A DNA stretch of 13,125 nt from Bdellovibrio sp. (GTDB taxonomy: Bacteria > Bdellovibrionota > Bdellovibrionia > Bdellovibrionales > Bdellovibrionaceae): assembly GCA_003176075.1 (NCBI GenBank), contig PSRN01000193.1, positions 1 to 13,125 of the forward strand. Direction: 5' to 3'. The first letter of the stretch is position 1; each line of letters opens with the position of its first letter. The translations under genes and the position numbers were made by a program. This document shows, in pieces, positions 5,752 through 12,580 of the stretch. The notes under the pieces were generated by a model. The model saw only the letters and a program-made list of their open reading frames with translations, ran no database searches and was not told where the DNA came from.

Positions 5752-7033
5752 AGTGGCGGTCGTCGGGGATGGTGCAAGTGGCGCGATCCTCTGCGCGCAA
5801 CTCTTAAGATCAATTCGGCCGGATGAAATTCATGTCCGTTGGCTGGGGCGCTCGAAAAAGTTTGGACTGGGTTTAGCGTACTCGACATCGGATCCTGATC
5901 ATCTCCTCAACGTGCCATCCAAGGGGATGAGCGCGTTTGAGAACGATCCCCTTCATTTCTTGAATTGGGTTCAGGCTCGAGATAAGAAAGCAAGCCCTGA
6001 ATCTTTTCTGCCGCGCCAATGGTACGGTGAATATCTTTCGGCACTTGTTCCGGCTGGTCACCCCTCCTTGACCGTTCATCCTGACGACGTGATGCAAATT
6101 CAAAAAGTGTCGCATTCCTACCAGATCACCACCAGGAAGAATGAGACTCATCCAGCTGACGTCGTGATACTCGCGATCGGACATTGCCTTTCGAAGGCAA
6201 GGTTTGGCCGCCGTCCTTCCTTTCCATTGGCGGAGGTGGACGGTCAGGCTCGGATTTTAATTGTGGGCACGGGACTCACCATGGTGGACACCGTCCTCAC
6301 CCTGGGTCGAGCGCCAAGGCAAAATGAAATTGTGGCGATCTCCAGGCACGGCTTACTTCCAATGGTTCACGCTCGCCACGATGGAAATCCCGGTGCCAGT
6401 CATTTCCGCAAAATCATTCATGGATCAAAGCCTCCGACTCTCAGGCAAGCCTTCGCCGCCATGAGGACAGATTGCGCCGAGGCGGAGTCGCGTGGCGGTG
6501 ACTGGCGATCAGTCGTTGACGATGTACGCCCCTTCATTCCCAGCGTTTGGAAGAGTTTTTCACCTGCGGATCGAAGGCAATTCTTGCGGCATGTTGTCCA
6601 TTTTTGGGATTCACATCGTCATCGCATGCCGCCCGAGGTCGCTGAGAAAATATACTACCTCATAAACAGCGGTCGATTGAAAATCAAAAAAGGACGATTC
6701 ACGAGCTTGGTTGAAGAAGACGGATCATGGACGGTCAATTGGCGATCAGACACCCATGAGCTTCGTCGCGAGAGGTTCGACCACGTATTCGATTGCACTG
6801 GATTGAGTCGGGATCTCGGGGCAACAGACTCCCCTCTGGTTCGTCAGATGCTTCGTGATGGCTTATTGGTCATCAGCGACCCTCCACTGGGAGCTTTTCC
6901 GGCTCCGGAGGCCGCAGGCTTGGAAGTTTTAGGCCACTTGCTGCGAGGCGAATATTGGGAGAGCACGGCAGTTCCTGAGATCAGAAAACAGGCCGCCGCC
7001 ATTGTGGATCGATTATTGAAGTTGCTAAATTGA
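5723..7033 (+). CDS. FAD/NAD(P)-binding flavoprotein (NAD_binding_9-type)
   Basis: The start ATG 5723 follows GGGAGGA (5706-5712) by ten bases and gives 436 residues. It overlaps the dioxygenase gene by 29 bases, so it is co-translated. The N-terminal FAD fold is VVGDGASG (13-20), followed by GLGLAYSTSDPDHLLNVP (48-65), a family hallmark. A second nucleotide-binding motif is VGTGLTMVD (181-189), then AISRHGLLP. Near the C-terminus are the DCTGLSRD segment and GHLLRGEYWESTAVPEIRKQ, where the RG..WE..AVPEIR.QA pattern is typical of this family. These proteins are usually annotated only as FAD/NAD(P)-binding; I know of no proven reaction. The partnership with a thiol dioxygenase suggests oxidoreduction of a thiol or sulfur compound, but this is inference. 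The closest better-known relatives are N-hydroxylating or Baeyer-Villiger-like flavoprotein monooxygenases. Confidence 0.85.
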   Translation: MNGFRQSKIEVAVVGDGASGAILCAQLLRSIRPDEIHVRWLGRSKKFGLGLAYSTSDPDHLLNVPSKGMSAFENDPLHFLNWVQARDKKASPESFLPRQWYGEYLSALVPAGHPSLTVHPDDVMQIQKVSHSYQITTRKNETHPADVVILAIGHCLSKARFGRRPSFPLAEVDGQARILIVGTGLTMVDTVLTLGRAPRQNEIVAISRHGLLPMVHARHDGNPGASHFRKIIHGSKPPTLRQAFAAMRTDCAEAESRGGDWRSVVDDVRPFIPSVWKSFSPADRRQFLRHVVHFWDSHRHRMPPEVAEKIYYLINSGRLKIKKGRFTSLVEEDGSWTVNWRSDTHELRRERFDHVFDCTGLSRDLGATDSPLVRQMLRDGLLVISDPPLGAFPAPEAAGLEVLGHLLRGEYWESTAVPEIRKQAAAIVDRLLKLLN

Positions 7034-7071
7034 AATTAGGCCCGTCATCCAGTCATCCCGTCAGAGTTGGG

Positions 7072-7431
7072 TCACCTTCGCTTTTTTTTTTCAGATTGCC
7101 GCTTTTTCACCTCTTTGTCAGACAACAAGGGAATTTTCATTGAGAGGGGTTTTTCGCTTCCCACGAGTCCTTTCGGATTTTTATTGTTCGGTTGATCGAT
7201 AGCCTTGAGGAAAATGTCTCGGTCGGCAATCAAAGGCCCAATTGCTTCTTCCGCAGTGGCCGTAAGATCAAACGTGCGGGTTTCCTCATCGTAGCTATTG
7301 ATTCTTACCCAAGTCTTCATCTGAATCTCTGTCGGGCCTTCAATGGCTTCGTCACGCACGGGTGGCTTAGCCCGCAGATTTAAACAGAACATCGTGAGAC
7401 TTAAAAATACAAAGAATTCACTTCTTTTCAT
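7072..7431 (-). CDS. Small secreted hypothetical protein
   Basis: A 119-residue protein of unknown family. It begins with a signal peptide (MKRSEFFVFLSLTMFCLNLRA, cleavage likely just before KPPVRD). The mature part is charged and ends in a strongly basic tail (KKRQSEKKKRR, encoded opposite a run of ten Ts at 7082-7091). The ATG at 7431 is preceded by GAGG ten bases upstream and overlaps the TGA of the upstream transpeptidase-like gene (ATGA, 7428-7431), so the two are coupled. Co-translation suggests that both work in the periplasm or envelope, perhaps as partner and enzyme, but no domain is recognised. The basic tail could bind an anionic polymer or membrane; this is a guess. Confidence 0.75.
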   Translation of the reverse strand: MKRSEFFVFLSLTMFCLNLRAKPPVRDEAIEGPTEIQMKTWVRINSYDEETRTFDLTATAEEAIGPLIADRDIFLKAIDQPNNKNPKGLVGSEKPLSMKIPLLSDKEVKKRQSEKKKRR

Positions 7432-8171
7432 TGTTGCTTTCCCTCGGTAGAGCTTTCTCCAGAGTGATGAATTTGACGGCGTTGCAGAAATTGCCCAGCC
7501 GCATCTCCCCTCTCCAATTTAAAGTCCTTACAGTCTTTACTTTTCATGGAAGACGACCAAACGTAAATGGGCACGTTATTGGGGACATCGTTCGCGTTTT
7601 TTTTTGCTCCACCGTCACCTGCCGTGGACACTAGTTTCTCTTTAACTTCAGGAAACTTTCCCCCATCCACGCCCAAACAGCCGTGAGTTGGTCCACCGCT
7701 TGCGTGCATCAAAACTCCTCGAGTGAAGGTTTCGGAAGTCGATTTTTGTCCCCCACAAAGGCCGAGGAATTTTTTTGGGGTTCCAAACACTCCGCTGTAT
7801 GTTTTCTCGCATGTAAATACCAGACCGCAAGGCGTTTTGTTTGATCCACCTTCATTTCCGCAGCCGCCCCCCTGACCCACCTGGGTGTTGTAAAATCCAT
7901 GAGACTGACCGGTCTTGCGATCAATGATCCACATGCATTTCGAATCGAAATTAAAGATGATTGCGTTCGCCGGAGCGCTACTCATCACCTTGGCTCCATC
8001 AGGATTCCCTTCCACATCCTTCATGCAACCATCAAAGGACTGCTTGGCTTCTGAAGTTGGCTCGGCTGTGCAGCTGGTTCGCCCCGGTGCTGCCCCTTCA
8101 GTTTCGGTGGGAAGAATACTCATTGTGAAAATAACCCACATTGGAGCCGCAATCACTTTCAAGAGTATCAA
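7428..8171 (-). CDS. Exported L,D-transpeptidase-like (YkuD-fold) protein, cysteine-rich
   Basis: The probable catalytic motif is GVLMHASGGPTHGCLGV (152-168): His156, then HGC with Cys165 as nucleophile, the pattern of L,D-transpeptidases that crosslink or edit peptidoglycan, or attach proteins to it. The interval between His156 and HGC is only six residues, shorter than in classical ErfK/YcfS-type enzymes and closer to the compact arrangement of YafK-like or toxin-type members. The protein (247 aa) starts with a hydrophobic segment (MILLKVIAAPMWVIFTMSIL) that may be a signal peptide or anchor. TTG 8171 is preceded by GAGGGGGA and gives the segment a lysine; ATG 8141 would start inside it. 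Nine cysteines are present (34, 49, 79, 104, 115, 121, 139, 165, 214), suggesting several disulfides. A Gly-rich loop VGQGGGCGNEGG (98-109) precedes the catalytic part. It is co-translated with the small secreted gene at 7072-7431. Confidence 0.78.
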   Translation of the reverse strand: MILLKVIAAPMWVIFTMSILPTETEGAAPGRTSCTAEPTSEAKQSFDGCMKDVEGNPDGAKVMSSAPANAIIFNFDSKCMWIIDRKTGQSHGFYNTQVGQGGGCGNEGGSNKTPCGLVFTCEKTYSGVFGTPKKFLGLCGGQKSTSETFTRGVLMHASGGPTHGCLGVDGGKFPEVKEKLVSTAGDGGAKKNANDVPNNVPIYVWSSSMKSKDCKDFKLERGDAAGQFLQRRQIHHSGESSTEGKQQ

Positions 8172-8542
8172 CGTTCCCCCTCAAACTTCAAAACGAATCA
8201 CTGATTATTGTCGAGCAAGCATTCAACTAAGGGCAAGGATTATGAGAAGAAAGAGGAGCAATCATCATGCCTGCCTATTGTTCCATATCGATATGTGTCC
8301 GGTCGTCGCTGTCGAACCTGTTGATTTCGAACATGAGTTCGACCTTCATTGAATGTGGCTTACCGGTATTGTGAAATTCTGAATTCATTTGTGGTACGAA
8401 CTTTGGTCCTGAACAAGCACAAATTTTTCACAACCATTATCGGGGATCTGTCAGAGCGATCACTGCGTTTTTTTGATTTACTGTTCAATCCGCAATAAAC
8501 ATCTGTCGCCCTTAAAAACACGTTGGGCACAAATTGAGAAAT

Positions 8543-8564
8543 TCTCATTTTGAAACGTTCATCG
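8543..8564. repeat. 22-bp direct repeat, left copy
   Basis: Begins TCTCATTTTGAAACG and ends TCATCG, with T at the variable position. It matches the copy at 8775-8796 at 21 of 22 bases, 232 bp apart. It overlaps the small palindrome at 8535-8547. Confidence 0.8.
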
Positions 8565-8774
8565 CCAGTGCGGCCGGTCTGACGGAGTGCAAACTTTTAT
8601 TTGCTTTGGTTTGTCAGCTTCTTCTTATTGATTCTCATAAGCCCTCAACCGTATACTTTTAAACATCTATATTTGATGATTAAGTATACTTATAAATATA
8701 CATAATTAAATACTAAGAATAACTATATCTAGACATAAGACTGCAAAAGATATTCATGTTATTGTTATTTGATC

Positions 8775-8796
8775 TCTCATTTTGAAACGCTCATCG
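8775..8796. repeat. 22-bp direct repeat, right copy
   Basis: Same sequence as the left copy except C for T at the variable position. This copy forms part of the left arm of the imperfect hairpin at 8784-8812, which the other copy does not. Confidence 0.8.
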
Positions 8797-8812
8797 AAAA
8801 GGTGATCGTTTC
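8784..8812. terminator. Imperfect hairpin downstream of the liu cluster
   Basis: GAAACGCTCATC (8784-8795) pairs with GGTGATCGTTTC (8801-8812), with ten Watson-Crick pairs of twelve and a 5-base loop. It lies 17 bases past the HMG-CoA lyase stop on the minus strand, where a transcript end is expected. No T-run follows in the minus-strand direction, so it is not a canonical intrinsic terminator; it may instead protect the 3' end or be a protein-binding site. Confidence 0.35.
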
Positions 8813-8829
8813 GGCAGATTGCCGGCGCG

Positions 8830-9843
8830 TCAAGAATTTAGGCGTGAAACCTTCGGTAAGCCCGCCTGACCGGTTCTGGATTGAAGAAGCTTGCCAACCA
8901 TGCCGCCCAAGAGTCGGCTAAGTTCCACCAGCTTCCGCAGGTCAATACCTGTCTCGACCCCCATGCCGTGGAACATGTAGACCACGTCCTCGGTGGACAC
9001 ATTGCCCGAAGCACTGGGAGCATACGGGCAGCCGCCCAGGCCACCCAAGCTCGAATCGAAAACCCGGACGCCAAGACCATGGGCCGCGAAAATGTTCGCC
9101 AGAGCGGTTCCGCGTGTGTCGTGGAAATGGCCTGCCAACCGCCGAATCGGAATCTTCCTCTTCAGCCGGCGAAAAAGCGAAATGACTTGCTTGGGAGTGG
9201 CCACACCAATGGTATCGCCAATGGAAATTTCAAAGCACCCCATCCGCAACAACCGGCTCGCCAACTCAACGACTTTTTTCTCATCGACCTCGCCCTCATA
9301 GGGGCATCCGAAGCAAGTCGACAAATAGCCGCGGACGCGAAGGCCTTTTTGTTTGGCGGCTTTGATGACCGGAATAAACCGCTCAAAGCTCTCTTCGATA
9401 GAGCAGTTGATATTGGCTTTGGCGAAACTCTCAGACGCCGCCGTAAAGACGGCAATTTCCCCGATTGGAGTTTGCATGGCTTCTTCAAATCCTCGCAGAT
9501 TTGGCACCAGGGCCGAGGGGCAGACGGCACTTTGTTTCGAGGAAGAAAGTCCCAGGTCCTGGTAAACCCGCTTCACGAGTTCCTTGGTCCCCGCCATTTG
9601 CGGGACGCGATCGGCGCGCACAAAGGCCCCCAGTTCCAGACGCTTCACGCCGGCGATAATCAGTTGTTCAGCAATCTTGACGCGATCTTCAAGACTGACG
9701 ATTGCGGCTTCATTTTGTAACCCATCGCGGAGGGCGACCTCGACAATCTCAACACGAGCTTTTTTGGTCGGCGGCCTCGCGATCGGCGGCCTCCCGTGAG
9801 CTGGTGCTCGTCGCCCTGTTCGTCGTCCCTTCACTCGGGTCAT
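8830..9843 (-). CDS. liuE: Hydroxymethylglutaryl-CoA lyase
   Basis: Cleaves 3-hydroxy-3-methylglutaryl-CoA to acetyl-CoA and acetoacetate, the last step of leucine degradation. The 337-residue DRE-TIM metallolyase shows all key residues: Arg39-Asp40 in ALRDGLQNE, metal ligands His239 and His241 in HFHDTRG, and the lyase signature GGLGGCPYAPSASGN with catalytic Cys272 and Asn281, followed by Glu285. They match human Asp42, His233, His235, Cys266, Asn275 and Glu279 with near-constant offset. The ATG at 9843 overlaps the biotin-carrier stop (ATGA) and has GGAG seven bases upstream. This start gives an unusual basic, Pro-rich N-terminal extension of about 28 residues (VKGRRTGRRAPAHGRPP and on) before the barrel; no internal Met offers a shorter alternative. 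It is the last gene of the liu cluster. Confidence 0.95.
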   Translation of the reverse strand: MTRVKGRRTGRRAPAHGRPPIARPPTKKARVEIVEVALRDGLQNEAAIVSLEDRVKIAEQLIIAGVKRLELGAFVRADRVPQMAGTKELVKRVYQDLGLSSSKQSAVCPSALVPNLRGFEEAMQTPIGEIAVFTAASESFAKANINCSIEESFERFIPVIKAAKQKGLRVRGYLSTCFGCPYEGEVDEKKVVELASRLLRMGCFEISIGDTIGVATPKQVISLFRRLKRKIPIRRLAGHFHDTRGTALANIFAAHGLGVRVFDSSLGGLGGCPYAPSASGNVSTEDVVYMFHGMGVETGIDLRKLVELSRLLGGMVGKLLQSRTGQAGLPKVSRLNS

Positions 9844-10247
9844 TTCATTGCTCCATCGACTTTAGGTTCAGTTCCAGCTTCAGATTCAGTTTCAATTTGC
9901 GCCAGCTTTTTCCCCAAGGAAACTTGTTCACCCACTTGACATTCCAGCCGTCCAATCCGGCCGGCCACTTCGGCCCGCAAGGAATACTCCATCTTCATGG
10001 CTTCCATGACCAGGATCAGATCCCCCGCCTGAATTGGATCGCCAATCTGTCGAAGAATCTTCGTCACCTTCCCTGGCATGGGCGCCACAATGACTTCCCG
10101 GGCGATCTGTTCGCCGGATCCGCGACCTCGCCGCTGCGAGGGTTCCCATACCCGTGTTTCGCCGCGCCAATGATACCACAGTCGGCCGGCAATCCACTCG
10201 GCTTCAACGACATCGACTTGTCCCTTGAACTCCGCTTCGATTCGCAT
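9840..10247 (-). CDS. Biotin carboxyl carrier protein of methylcrotonyl-CoA carboxylase (separate gene)
   Basis: Carries the carboxylated biotin between the biotin carboxylase and the carboxyltransferase. The biotinyl domain occupies about residues 52-120 of 135: APMPGKV (55-61) and VMEAMKME with the biotin-accepting Lys85. Residues 1-40 contain a WIAGRLWYHWRG stretch that looks like the end of the domain linking BC and carrier (the BT region) in single-chain alpha subunits, so the protein may be the C-terminal third of a split MccA. The ATG at 10247 overlaps the carboxylase stop (TAATG), with GGCGGGG upstream; TTG 10262 is a less likely start. It is followed by liuE with a four-base overlap. 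A tight position within the liu cluster indicates methylcrotonyl-CoA carboxylase rather than acetyl-CoA carboxylase. Confidence 0.88.
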   Translation of the reverse strand: MRIEAEFKGQVDVVEAEWIAGRLWYHWRGETRVWEPSQRRGRGSGEQIAREVIVAPMPGKVTKILRQIGDPIQAGDLILVMEAMKMEYSLRAEVAGRIGRLECQVGEQVSLGKKLAQIETESEAGTEPKVDGAMK

Positions 10248-11776
10248 TAAACGCCCCGCCAATGGGAGTTAAAGGGAGAAACTCCATGCAAAAGGTTTCC
10301 CGGATTTGTTCCACCCTCACTACTTCTGTACGCGCGCGGCGTTTTCTGCGCCAGCGATTTCACGAAGCGAAGTTCCGCTTCATCCAAGGGGTCCAGCCGC
10401 AGAGGCGCGCTGAAATGCTGATCCATAAATCGTGTCGTCATGGTTCCGCGCACGAAATCAGGGTGCTGCAATATTTCTTTCAGGAGCGGGATATTTGTCT
10501 TCACGCCAAAAACAATGCTTTGGGAAAGAACAGTGAGCATTTTGGCAATGGCCCGTGGCCGGGTTTCATCCCAAACGATCGCTTTGGCGATCATTGAATC
10601 GTAAAATTCACTGACTTCATCGCCACTCTCAAAACCGCTGTCGAAGCGACGACCGGGTCCCTCGGGCCAGCGCACCAGACCCAGCCGGCCGATGCTGGGG
10701 AGGCCACCCGTTTCCGGGTCTTCGGCGTAAATACGGCACTCCAGCGCGTGCCCGCGCGGAGCCCAGATCTCCCGCTCCGCGAAAACCGGCTCACCCAGGG
10801 CGGTTTTGATTTGCGCCTTGACCAAATCCACTCCCATCACCAGCTCGGTGACCGGGTGTTCGACTTGCAGGCGCGTATTCACTTCGAGCAAATAAAATTG
10901 TTCATCCTGTAGAAGGAATTCCACCGTGCCGGCGCTGCGGTAACCGGCGACTTCGGCGATCGCGCAGGCGGCGGCACCCATGCGCCGGCGCACGTCCGCC
11001 GACAGGCTGGGTGAGAGGGCTTCCTCAATAATTTTCTGGTGCCGCCGTTGCACCGAACACTCCCGATCAAAAAGATGAATGACCTTGCCGCTGACATCAC
11101 CAAAAATTTGAAATTCGATGTGCTTGGCGCGCTCCAGATATTTTTCAAGAAAAACTTGCGGCGACCCAAAGGCCGACTGGGCTTCGCGTTGGGCCGATTC
11201 GATCAATTCGCGGGCTTCGTCGTCGCGACGAATGACCTTCATGCCTCGTCCGCCACCTCCCGCCGCGGCTTTGACAATGACAGGAAAACCGATTTCTTTT
11301 GCTTTGGCGAGCAAGAGTGAAAGATCTTGTTGGGCTCCCTCGTAGCCTGGAACAAGGGGAAGTCCTAATTGTTGCGCCAATTTTTTGGCGCTCACTTTAT
11401 CACCCAACTTGCGAATGGCGGCCGCCGGAGGGCCAATAAAATTCAAGCGAGCCCGCTCACAGGCTGCGGCGAAATCGGCATTCTCGGATAGAAAACCAAA
11501 GCCGGGATGAATGGCTTCAGCGCCCCCGGCGAGGGCTCCTTGTATCGTGGCTTCGATATTGAGGTAACTGGCCGACGAGGCCGCGGGTCCAATGCAAATG
11601 GTTTTTCCGGCCAGTCGGTGGGCGCGCGTGTGAATGTCAGCTTCGGAGTGAAGAAGGACTGTCCCCAAGCCCATTTCATCGCAAGCTTGAATGATGCGAA
11701 CGGCGACTTCGCCCCGGTTGGCAATGGCGACCTGACGAAAGGGAACCCGTGGCGGCTCCGCCGCCCACGCTTTCAC
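10247..11776 (-). CDS. Biotin carboxylase subunit of methylcrotonyl-CoA carboxylase
   Basis: ATP-dependent carboxylation of biotin with bicarbonate. I place the start at GTG 11776, not at the earlier ATG 11872: GGAGG lies five bases upstream of the GTG, and it overlaps the hydratase stop (GTGA), giving 509 residues with the expected FRQVAIANRGEVAVRI early on (13-28). Further motifs are the glycine-rich ATP-grasp loop GGGGRGMK (173-180), FDRECSVQRRHQK (236-248) and the catalytic EVNTRLQVEHPVTE (298-311). Typical one-chain MccA is about 650 residues with a C-terminal BT and biotin domain; here the protein ends after the BC domain plus a short tail (LLHGVSPFNSHWRGV), and the rest is encoded by the next gene. 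Its place between the hydratase and the carrier marks it as the liu carboxylase, the counterpart of liuD. Confidence 0.93.
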   Translation of the reverse strand: MKAWAAEPPRVPFRQVAIANRGEVAVRIIQACDEMGLGTVLLHSEADIHTRAHRLAGKTICIGPAASSASYLNIEATIQGALAGGAEAIHPGFGFLSENADFAAACERARLNFIGPPAAAIRKLGDKVSAKKLAQQLGLPLVPGYEGAQQDLSLLLAKAKEIGFPVIVKAAAGGGGRGMKVIRRDDEARELIESAQREAQSAFGSPQVFLEKYLERAKHIEFQIFGDVSGKVIHLFDRECSVQRRHQKIIEEALSPSLSADVRRRMGAAACAIAEVAGYRSAGTVEFLLQDEQFYLLEVNTRLQVEHPVTELVMGVDLVKAQIKTALGEPVFAEREIWAPRGHALECRIYAEDPETGGLPSIGRLGLVRWPEGPGRRFDSGFESGDEVSEFYDSMIAKAIVWDETRPRAIAKMLTVLSQSIVFGVKTNIPLLKEILQHPDFVRGTMTTRFMDQHFSAPLRLDPLDEAELRFVKSLAQKTPRAYRSSEGGTNPGNLLHGVSPFNSHWRGV

Positions 11777-12573
11777 GTCGTCCTCCACTGGGGCTCCCGC
11801 TTCTCCAGAAAGGCTTTCAAACCCTCCTGCCCCTCGGCGCTGACGCGGACCTCGGCGATGAGTTTCGTGCAAAGATCTTCACTCGCTTGCAGCGAGTCGA
11901 TCGCATTCATTTGGCGAAGCAGGGCCTTCGTTTTTCGGGTGGCCTCGGGACCCGCGCGCAGGAAATCACGGGTGAGTTCCTCCAGGGCTTCGGTCAAAAG
12001 ATCTTCAGCCACCAACTGGTGAACAAGTCCCATGCGCAAGCCATCAGCGCAAGAAAAAACCTGCCCCGAGATCATCCAGGGGCCCACCAGTCCAGGCGAG
12101 GACTTCGCCAAGACAAAGCCGCTGATGACGGCGGGGACAATTCCCAACTTCACTTCGCTAAAGCAAAGTTTTGTTTTCTCAGCCGCCAAAACAAAGTCGG
12201 CGCAAGCCACAAGACCCAAGCCGCCGCCGAAGGCGGCGCCCTGGATGCAAGCAATCACCGGGACCGGACAAGCGGCGGCGTTCGCGAACATGGCAAAAAG
12301 ATCGCGGGCCTCGGTTTGGTTCTTGGTTTCATCGTATTGGATACTTTCCTTCATCCAAGTCAGGTCGGCCCCGGCGCAAAAAACCGGTCCTTCGCCGGAG
12401 AGAACGACCAACCGATTTGAAGGGTCCGCGGCAATTTCCGCGAATGCATTGGCAAGCTCCGCGATCATCGCCGGAGAAAAAGCATTGCGAACCGCCGGCC
12501 GGTTGAGTTTCACTTCGACAACGCCATTTTGGTTGGTGACCTTCAGCCACTGATAAACTTTTTGCTTTGTCAT
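11773..12573 (-). CDS. liuC: Methylglutaconyl-CoA hydratase (enoyl-CoA hydratase/isomerase family)
   Basis: Hydrates 3-methylglutaconyl-CoA to HMG-CoA in leucine catabolism. The 266-residue crotonase-fold protein has the CoA/oxyanion segments CAGADL (66-71) and GAAFGGGLGL (112-121), and FSEVKLGIVPA (138-148) with Glu140 in the place of a catalytic acid of enoyl-CoA hydratases. The second glutamate of mitochondrial crotonase (in GGGCE) is absent, as in AUH-type hydratases as far as I recall. The ATG at 12573 has GAGG five bases upstream. It is seven bases after the carboxylase beta stop and overlaps the biotin carboxylase start by four bases. Sequence alone would allow any crotonase function; the position between MCC subunits and next to HMG-CoA lyase fixes it. 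Confidence 0.9.
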   Translation of the reverse strand: MTKQKVYQWLKVTNQNGVVEVKLNRPAVRNAFSPAMIAELANAFAEIAADPSNRLVVLSGEGPVFCAGADLTWMKESIQYDETKNQTEARDLFAMFANAAACPVPVIACIQGAAFGGGLGLVACADFVLAAEKTKLCFSEVKLGIVPAVISGFVLAKSSPGLVGPWMISGQVFSCADGLRMGLVHQLVAEDLLTEALEELTRDFLRAGPEATRKTKALLRQMNAIDSLQASEDLCTKLIAEVRVSAEGQEGLKAFLEKREPQWRTT

Positions 12574-12580
12574 TTAGACC

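Larger units (their letters stand above)
8172..8829. other. 658-bp gene-poor intergenic region with AT-rich core
   Basis: No convincing gene lies here on either strand. It separates the end of the leftward liu cluster from the start of the leftward transpeptidase pair, so it should hold the end of the first transcript and the promoter of the second. The core (about 8630-8770) is strongly AT-rich compared with both flanks and contains a perfect 12-bp palindrome TAAGTATACTTA (8681-8692). A 13-bp odd palindrome TGAGAAATTCTCA lies at 8535-8547. Two copies of a 22-bp direct repeat bracket the AT-rich core. I could not name a promoter with confidence. Confidence 0.75.

Noticed and set aside
7082..7091. 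Run of ten Ts after the flavoprotein gene, as an intrinsic terminator
   Set aside because: No stable hairpin precedes it on the plus strand; the run encodes the Lys-rich C-terminus of the minus-strand protein.
8240..8352. Possible 36-aa plus-strand peptide (MRRKRSNHHACLLF...)
   Set aside because: A weak AAGGG lies eight bases upstream, but the peptide has no recognisable feature, and a gene here would run against the promoter of the transpeptidase pair. Not supported.
8360..8548. Minus-strand ORF of 62 aa in the gene-poor region
   Set aside because: No ribosome site upstream of ATG 8548, odd composition, and its start falls inside the 22-bp direct repeat. Treated as chance.
8881..9720. Long plus-strand ORF opposite HMG-CoA lyase
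   Set aside because: Shadow of a GC-rich gene; the minus strand has every catalytic residue of the lyase.
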